Both the position numbers and the translations under genes were made by a program. Below are positions 5,347-8,133 of a stretch of DNA of 8,133 nucleotides, in pieces. Where the stretch lies: NCBI GenBank assembly GCA_964464635.1, contig CAYXGT010000104.1:1-8133 (forward strand), given 5' to 3'. How positions within the stretch are numbered: position 1 is the stretch's first letter; each line of letters starts with the position of its first letter. The notes under the pieces were generated by a model, which worked only from the letters and a program-made list of their open reading frames with translations, did not search any database and was not told where the DNA came from. This stretch comes from CAYLMG01 sp964464635. GTDB lineage: Bacteria; Planctomycetota; Phycisphaerae; Sedimentisphaerales; Anaerobacaceae.

Positions 5347-5982
5347 TCAATTATCTTTATCTTTACCCTGCCCAACAACAGACAGAAAAGCCTGCTTAGT
5401 AAAAAGCAGCTTGCTGTGATTGCAGACGTCACCGGCGTTAATTTGTGACACAGGCATTACCGCCACCCTGGGTATATTTCTCGCCGACCTGTAAATATTA
5501 TCATCGGCATCACCAATCATCACAAGACAGCTGCGACTAATCTTAAGATTGCCCAGAATCGAAGCAAACTCCTTCGTCCTCGGCTTTTCCATATTCAGCT
5601 CGTCAACTACAACAACGTCGTTGCTCAAAAGCTTTTCCAGCACAGCCGATTTCGCCGCCAGTCTCCGCTGTTTTTGGGGCATCCTTTTGCCGAAGTCGTG
5701 CGGCAGCTTGGCAAAAGTCACTCCGCCGCCTACTCGTTTTCCCGTCCTTATGTTGCCGATACGTGCGTTACCTGTGCCCTTTTGCCTGAACAGTTTTTTC
5801 GTCGAGCCGGCTACCATATTTCTTCCCTTCGTCGCCGCCGTTCCTACCCGACTGTTGGCGTGATACATCACAATCGCCTGTTTAAGAAGTGTAAAGTTCA
5901 CCTCGCTGCCTAAAGTCGACTCATCAACCTTCAGGTTCTCAACCTCTTTTCCATCTCTGTTGTAAACTGCCAATCTAATCAT
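5347..5982 (-). CDS. rplD: 50S ribosomal protein L4
   Basis: L4 binds domain I of 23S rRNA and its long loop lines the peptide exit tunnel next to L22; in E. coli it is also the feedback repressor of the S10 operon. The product is 211 residues, a normal length. Seen are the N-terminal RLAVYNRDGKEV strand, the basic tunnel loop with GTGNARIGNIRTGKRVGGGVTF (about 69-90), FGKRMPQKQRRLAAKSAVLEKL and the C-terminal Rossmann-like half with VVVVDEL and SCLVMIGDADDNIYRSARNI. The tunnel loop reads RIGNIRTGKRVGGG, slightly different from the common RxGSxRSPxxxGGG pattern. ATG at 5980-5982 has GGAAAG 7 bases upstream. It is tightly packed: 25 bases from rplC and 15 bases to rplW. Autogenous control through the long leader upstream of rpsJ is possible but not shown. 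Confidence 0.97.
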   Translation of the reverse strand: MIRLAVYNRDGKEVENLKVDESTLGSEVNFTLLKQAIVMYHANSRVGTAATKGRNMVAGSTKKLFRQKGTGNARIGNIRTGKRVGGGVTFAKLPHDFGKRMPQKQRRLAAKSAVLEKLLSNDVVVVDELNMEKPRTKEFASILGNLKISRSCLVMIGDADDNIYRSARNIPRVAVMPVSQINAGDVCNHSKLLFTKQAFLSVVGQGKDKDN

Positions 5983-6007
5983 CTTCAGCTTTCCAAGCTT
6001 CGTGCGT

Positions 6008-6655
6008 CTATTGTCTTCGCGAGCTTCGTACTATCACATAGCTGCCCGAAGGACCCGGCACAGAGCCCTTGACAACTAATAAATTATTCTCTTCGTCTAT
6101 CGAAACCAGCCTGTGATTACTCGTAGTCACTCTCTCATGGCCCATATGGCCTGCCATTCTCTTTCCTTTTTTAAGTTTTCCGCTGTGACCTCTGTCAGTC
6201 GCAAAGCTCGCCAGCGAGCCGCCTGCTCTGTGCTTGCGCTCCGTACCATGTGACGAGGGAAAACCGGCAAAGTGATGTCTTTTCATAACTCCGGCAAATC
6301 CCTTTCCCTTGCTCGTCCCGATAACATCAATAAAATTATTCTCGGTAAAAACCGAAACTGTAAGCGAATCGCCGCTCTTGTATTCCGTCTGTGCGTCGTC
6401 TGCCAATCGCCACTCCCTTACAAGTTTCTTTACCGATGTATTGGCTTTCTTTGAATGCCCGACCGCCGGTCTTTTCTGCCGTCTCGGCTTGACATCATCA
6501 TAACCCAATTGAACAGCATTATACCCGTCTGTCTGTTTCGTCTTGACCTGAAGAACTGCGCAGGGACCTGCCTCGATGACCGTCACCGGCAGCAATCTGC
6601 CGGACTCATCGTAAACCTGTGTCATTCCAACCTTTTTTCCCAATAGCATCGCCAT
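6008..6655 (-). CDS. rplC: 50S ribosomal protein L3
   Basis: L3 is an early-assembly 50S protein whose central extension reaches toward the peptidyl-transferase centre. The 215-residue product is full length. It opens with LLGKKVGMTQVYDE, carries GTSKGKGFAGVMKRHHFAG (about 113-131), a SHGTERKHRAGGSLA stretch, KKGKRMAGHMGHERVT (about 162-177) and ends with LLVVKGSVPGPSGSYVIVR. The site that is the methylated glutamine in E. coli L3 (MAGQMG) is histidine here (MAGHMG), so PrmB-type methylation is not expected; to my knowledge histidine is common outside gamma-proteobacteria. ATG at 6653-6655 was chosen because it gives the family N-terminus; a second in-frame ATG two codons on is possible. The ribosome site is weak (AGAGATTGAAGCT). 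It lies 52 bases after rpsJ, beyond the terminator-like hairpin, and 25 bases before rplD. Confidence 0.98.
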   Translation of the reverse strand: MAMLLGKKVGMTQVYDESGRLLPVTVIEAGPCAVLQVKTKQTDGYNAVQLGYDDVKPRRQKRPAVGHSKKANTSVKKLVREWRLADDAQTEYKSGDSLTVSVFTENNFIDVIGTSKGKGFAGVMKRHHFAGFPSSHGTERKHRAGGSLASFATDRGHSGKLKKGKRMAGHMGHERVTTSNHRLVSIDEENNLLVVKGSVPGPSGSYVIVRSSRRQ

Positions 6656-6685
6656 AGCTTCAATCTCTAAACATCAGACGCATAC

Positions 6686-6712
6686 AAAAAAACATAAGCA
6701 TCTCTGCTTATG
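6686..6712 (-). terminator. Terminator-like hairpin overlapping the rpsJ stop codon
   Basis: On the minus strand CATAAGCA (6712-6705), loop GAGA (a GNRA-type tetraloop) and TGCTTATG (6700-6693) form a perfect 8-bp stem, followed directly by seven T's (6692-6686). This is the classical layout of a Rho-independent terminator, though only three of the eight pairs are G-C. The TAA stop of rpsJ (6710-6708) is part of the left arm, so a ribosome finishing rpsJ would cover it and hinder the stem. Because rplC and the rest of the operon follow, it is more likely an attenuator or partial terminator than a full stop. The structure is seen; its effect is inferred. Confidence 0.6.
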
Positions 6713-7022
6713 CCTTTATCTTCACAAACACGCCTGCAGGAACCACAAGCCGGTTCAAAACTTCCACCGTCCGCGCATTAGCCTCATAGATATCTATCAA
6801 TCGCTTATGTGTCCTCAGCTCAAACTGCTCTCTCGATTTCTTGTCGACATGCGGGCTTCGAAGCACCGTGTATCGCTCTATTCTTGTCGGCAAAGGCACC
6901 GGCCCGCTCACACGTGCGTTGGTCCTGCGAGCATGCTCGACTATCTCTTTTGCTGAGGCATCAAGCGCCCTGTGGTCGTATGATTCCATTCTTATCCTTA
7001 TTTTTTCAGTTTCCGTCGCCAT
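6708..7022 (-). CDS. rpsJ: 30S ribosomal protein S10 (NusE)
   Basis: S10 is a 30S head protein and, as NusE, a partner of NusB and NusG in transcription antitermination and transcription-translation coupling. The 104-residue product has the usual length and the family signatures IRIRMESYDHRALD near the start, TNARVSGPVPLPTRIERYTVLRSPHVDKKSREQFELRTHKRLIDI in the middle, and VPAGVFVKIKA at the end. ATG at 7020-7022 gives the expected short lead before the IRIR motif. No clear Shine-Dalgarno sequence precedes it (the bases read CTGTATCGAAATTT), which is odd for the first gene of so highly expressed an operon. It is first in the S10 cluster, behind the promoter and leader. The TAA stop lies inside the arm of a terminator-like hairpin that separates it from rplC. 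Confidence 0.98.
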   Translation of the reverse strand: MATETEKIRIRMESYDHRALDASAKEIVEHARRTNARVSGPVPLPTRIERYTVLRSPHVDKKSREQFELRTHKRLIDIYEANARTVEVLNRLVVPAGVFVKIKA

Positions 7023-7344
7023 AAATTTCGATACAGTAATCTTCTGCCTAAATAGAGATACAATTCACAAATCTCAAGATTCTATTCGCTTATTTTTATG
7101 CAGGAAAGGCCTTTTATTTATCGGCCGGTTCCTCTGCCACTTCCTTTCACCGGCCAATGTCGCCTTCCTTAAAGAATTCGGGCTCTTGCAAAGCTGACAA
7201 AAATCCGTAAAGCATCTGCCGGCTCTGACATTGGCCCGAAGCTTTTTACTTACCGTCCCTGACCATCATTTTCAGATATGTCACAGCCCAACTCGTCTTC
7301 GCACAGCCGTCCCTAACCGTGCTCGCTACGGCTGAAAAACCTAC
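7023..7344 (-). promoter_or_regulatory. Long structured leader of the S10 operon
   Basis: No gene is apparent in this stretch. It holds several inverted repeats: AGCCGT/ACGGCT (7305-7310 with 7328-7333), right at the predicted mRNA start and alternative to a smaller CCGT/ACGG hairpin (7317-7320 with 7328-7331); a perfect 10-bp pair GGCCAATGTC/GACATTGGCC (7152-7161 with 7227-7236); a perfect 7-bp pair GGCCGGT/ACCGGCC (7123-7129 with 7149-7155) that shares bases 7152-7155 with the previous helix, so the two exclude each other; and GAGAT/ATCTC (7055-7059 with 7071-7075) close to rpsJ. A 12-base near-repeat, CCGTCCCT(G/A)ACC on the plus strand, occurs at 7253-7264 and 7307-7318. In E. coli the S10 leader is bound by L4 and attenuates the operon; a comparable autoregulatory role here is inferred from position and structure. 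I do not recognise the fold. Confidence 0.55.
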
Positions 7345-7373
7345 AATTTAGCAGCTTATGAAAAAACTGTCAA
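7345..7373 (-). promoter_or_regulatory. Predicted sigma70-type promoter of the S10 operon
   Basis: On the minus strand a perfect -35 box TTGACA (7368-7373) is followed by exactly 17 bases and a -10 box TAAATT (7345-7350, four of six consensus positions). The surroundings are A/T-rich, as expected for a strong ribosomal-gene promoter. A start of transcription near 7338 is inferred, which would leave a leader of about 315 bases before rpsJ. It is the best promoter match I see in the fusA-rpsJ gap. The match to consensus is seen; activity is not demonstrated. Confidence 0.7.
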
Positions 7374-7405
7374 CAAAACAGAAAAAAATATTTTCGTTCA
7401 AATGC

Positions 7406-7437
7406 AAAATAAAACGCCTTTTTAGCACAAAAACGGC
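7406..7437 (-). terminator. Probable intrinsic terminator of fusA
   Basis: Reading the minus strand, GCC then TTTTT (7437-7429, with one unpaired G) can pair across a five-base loop with AAAAAGGC (7423-7416). The stem is followed directly by G, TTTT, A, TTTT. It begins 22 bases after the fusA stop and lies before the S10 promoter, where a terminator for the upstream transcript is expected. The stem is weak, with only three G-C pairs and a bulge, so termination may be partial and some readthrough from fusA into the S10 genes is plausible. Confidence 0.6.
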
Positions 7438-7459
7438 TATATAAGAAAAACTGAAACTA

Positions 7460-8133
7460 TTAGAAGACAATTTTTTGCGCAAGCTGCTCGGGAACCTTCT
7501 CATAAGTCAAAGGTTCAATCGTAAAAACACCTCTGCCCGCTGTAAGACTCCTTATATCGCTCGAATAACCGAACATCTCAGCAAGCGGTGCCCTGGCGTC
7601 AATAACGCGCATCATCCCGTGCATCCGAGTATCTGTTATCACCGCCCTTTTACCGAGCAGATTACCCTGAACCGCCCCAAAATAAGCCTCCGGAACCACT
7701 ATCTCAAGGCGCATTAACGGCTCAAGCAATACAGGCTCTGCCTTCTTCAAAGCCGACTCTATCGCAATACCCGCCGCCTGCTCAAAGGCCAAATCCGATG
7801 AATCAACCGCGTGATAAGAGCCGTCAAGCAAAATTATCCTCACTCCCACAACAGGAAATCCCGACAAAACTCCACAGCCGAGCGCCTCTCTTGCGCCGGC
7901 TTCGACCGCACCAATATACTCCCTCGGTATAGTTCCACCGGCTATCTTACTGACAAATCCATTCTCTCTATCCCAGTGACCGTCTTCGGTCATCAACGGC
8001 TCAATTCTCAACACCACGTGCCCAAACTGGCCGTGACCGCCAGTCTGACGAATAAACTTGCCTTCTGCCTCCGCTGACCCTGCAATCGTCTCCTTATATG
8101 CCACTCGAGGCTTTCCGACCCTGACATTAACTT
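7460..8133 (-). CDS. fusA: Elongation factor G, C-terminal part (5' end outside window)
   Basis: EF-G is the cytoplasmic GTPase that moves tRNAs and mRNA through the ribosome after peptide-bond formation. Only the last 223 residues are present, roughly the final third of a protein usually near 700 residues; the G domain lies beyond the window edge. What is visible is the end of domain III leading to domains IV and V: KPRVAYKETI, then the domain IV signature GGHGQFGHV, GGTIPREYIGAVEAG, a DGSYHAVDSSDLAFE segment, and the domain V run LLEPLMRLEIVVPEAYFGAV and PLAEMFGYSSDIRSLTAGRG. The frame stays open to the edge and ends in TAA at 7460-7462. It is followed by a likely intrinsic terminator and then the S10 promoter, with no tuf gene between, unlike the E. 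coli str operon. Which EF-G paralogue this is cannot be settled without the G domain; its position next to ribosomal genes favours the canonical copy. Confidence 0.96.
   Translation of the reverse strand, partial: VNVRVGKPRVAYKETIAGSAEAEGKFIRQTGGHGQFGHVVLRIEPLMTEDGHWDRENGFVSKIAGGTIPREYIGAVEAGAREALGCGVLSGFPVVGVRIILLDGSYHAVDSSDLAFEQAAGIAIESALKKAEPVLLEPLMRLEIVVPEAYFGAVQGNLLGKRAVITDTRMHGMMRVIDARAPLAEMFGYSSDIRSLTAGRGVFTIEPLTYEKVPEQLAQKIVF

Noticed and set aside
7050..7079. Second promoter near rpsJ (TTGAGA, 17 bases, TATTTA)
   Set aside because: The -10 box matches only three of six consensus positions and overlaps a small inverted repeat; the upstream TTGACA promoter is much better.
6841..7197. 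Plus-strand open frame across the rpsJ 5' end and leader
   Set aside because: It starts inside antisense rpsJ, has no recognisable domain, and covers the structured leader; it is better read as non-coding.
1..8133. CRISPR array, tRNA, insertion sequence or prophage elements
   Set aside because: I saw no regularly spaced repeats, tRNA cloverleaf, transposase or phage-like protein; the window is densely packed with core ribosomal genes.

Overview
The whole window is a bacterial ribosomal-protein locus read from the minus strand: the end of the str region (fusA), then the S10 cluster and the start of the spc cluster. In transcription order (high to low coordinates) it holds fusA (3' third only), a 437-base non-coding gap, then rpsJ, rplC, rplD, rplW, rplB, rpsS, rplV, rpsC, rplP, rpmC, rpsQ, rplN, rplX and rplE (cut by the window edge before its stop). 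This is the classical bacterial S10-spc order. I see no gene on the plus strand; the open frames there mirror the ribosomal genes.

Organism: certainly a bacterium. The L22 protein carries an extra N-terminal domain of about 72 residues that looks like an XRE-type helix-turn-helix, and S3 has a long charged C-terminal tail. Together with mostly weak Shine-Dalgarno sites and fusA placed directly upstream of rpsJ with no tuf between them, this makes me favour Planctomycetota (Phycisphaerae-like). That is inference from memory of protein style, not a database result.

Layout: 7460-8133 fusA C-terminal region; 7023-7459 fusA terminator, a very good sigma70-type promoter (TTGACA, 17 bases, TAAATT) and a leader of about 315 bases rich in inverted repeats, including two helices that cannot form together; 6708-7022 rpsJ, whose stop codon lies inside a perfect hairpin followed by seven T's, so an attenuator or terminator may sit between rpsJ and the rest of the operon; 3835-6655 L3, L4, L23, L2, S19; 3251-3799 the HTH-L22 fusion; 2349-3218 S3 with its tail; 1-2293 L16, L29, S17, L14, L24 and L5.

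The genes build the two ribosomal subunits: S10, S19, S3 and S17 in the 30S; L3, L4, L23, L2, L22, L16, L29, L14, L24 and L5 in the 50S, with L22, L23, L24 and L29 near the peptide exit. EF-G drives translocation. The least ordinary signals are the HTH-L22 fusion, the structured S10 leader, the terminator-like hairpin after rpsJ, a palindrome resembling a dispersed repeat between rplB and rpsS, and two competing hairpins before rpmC.
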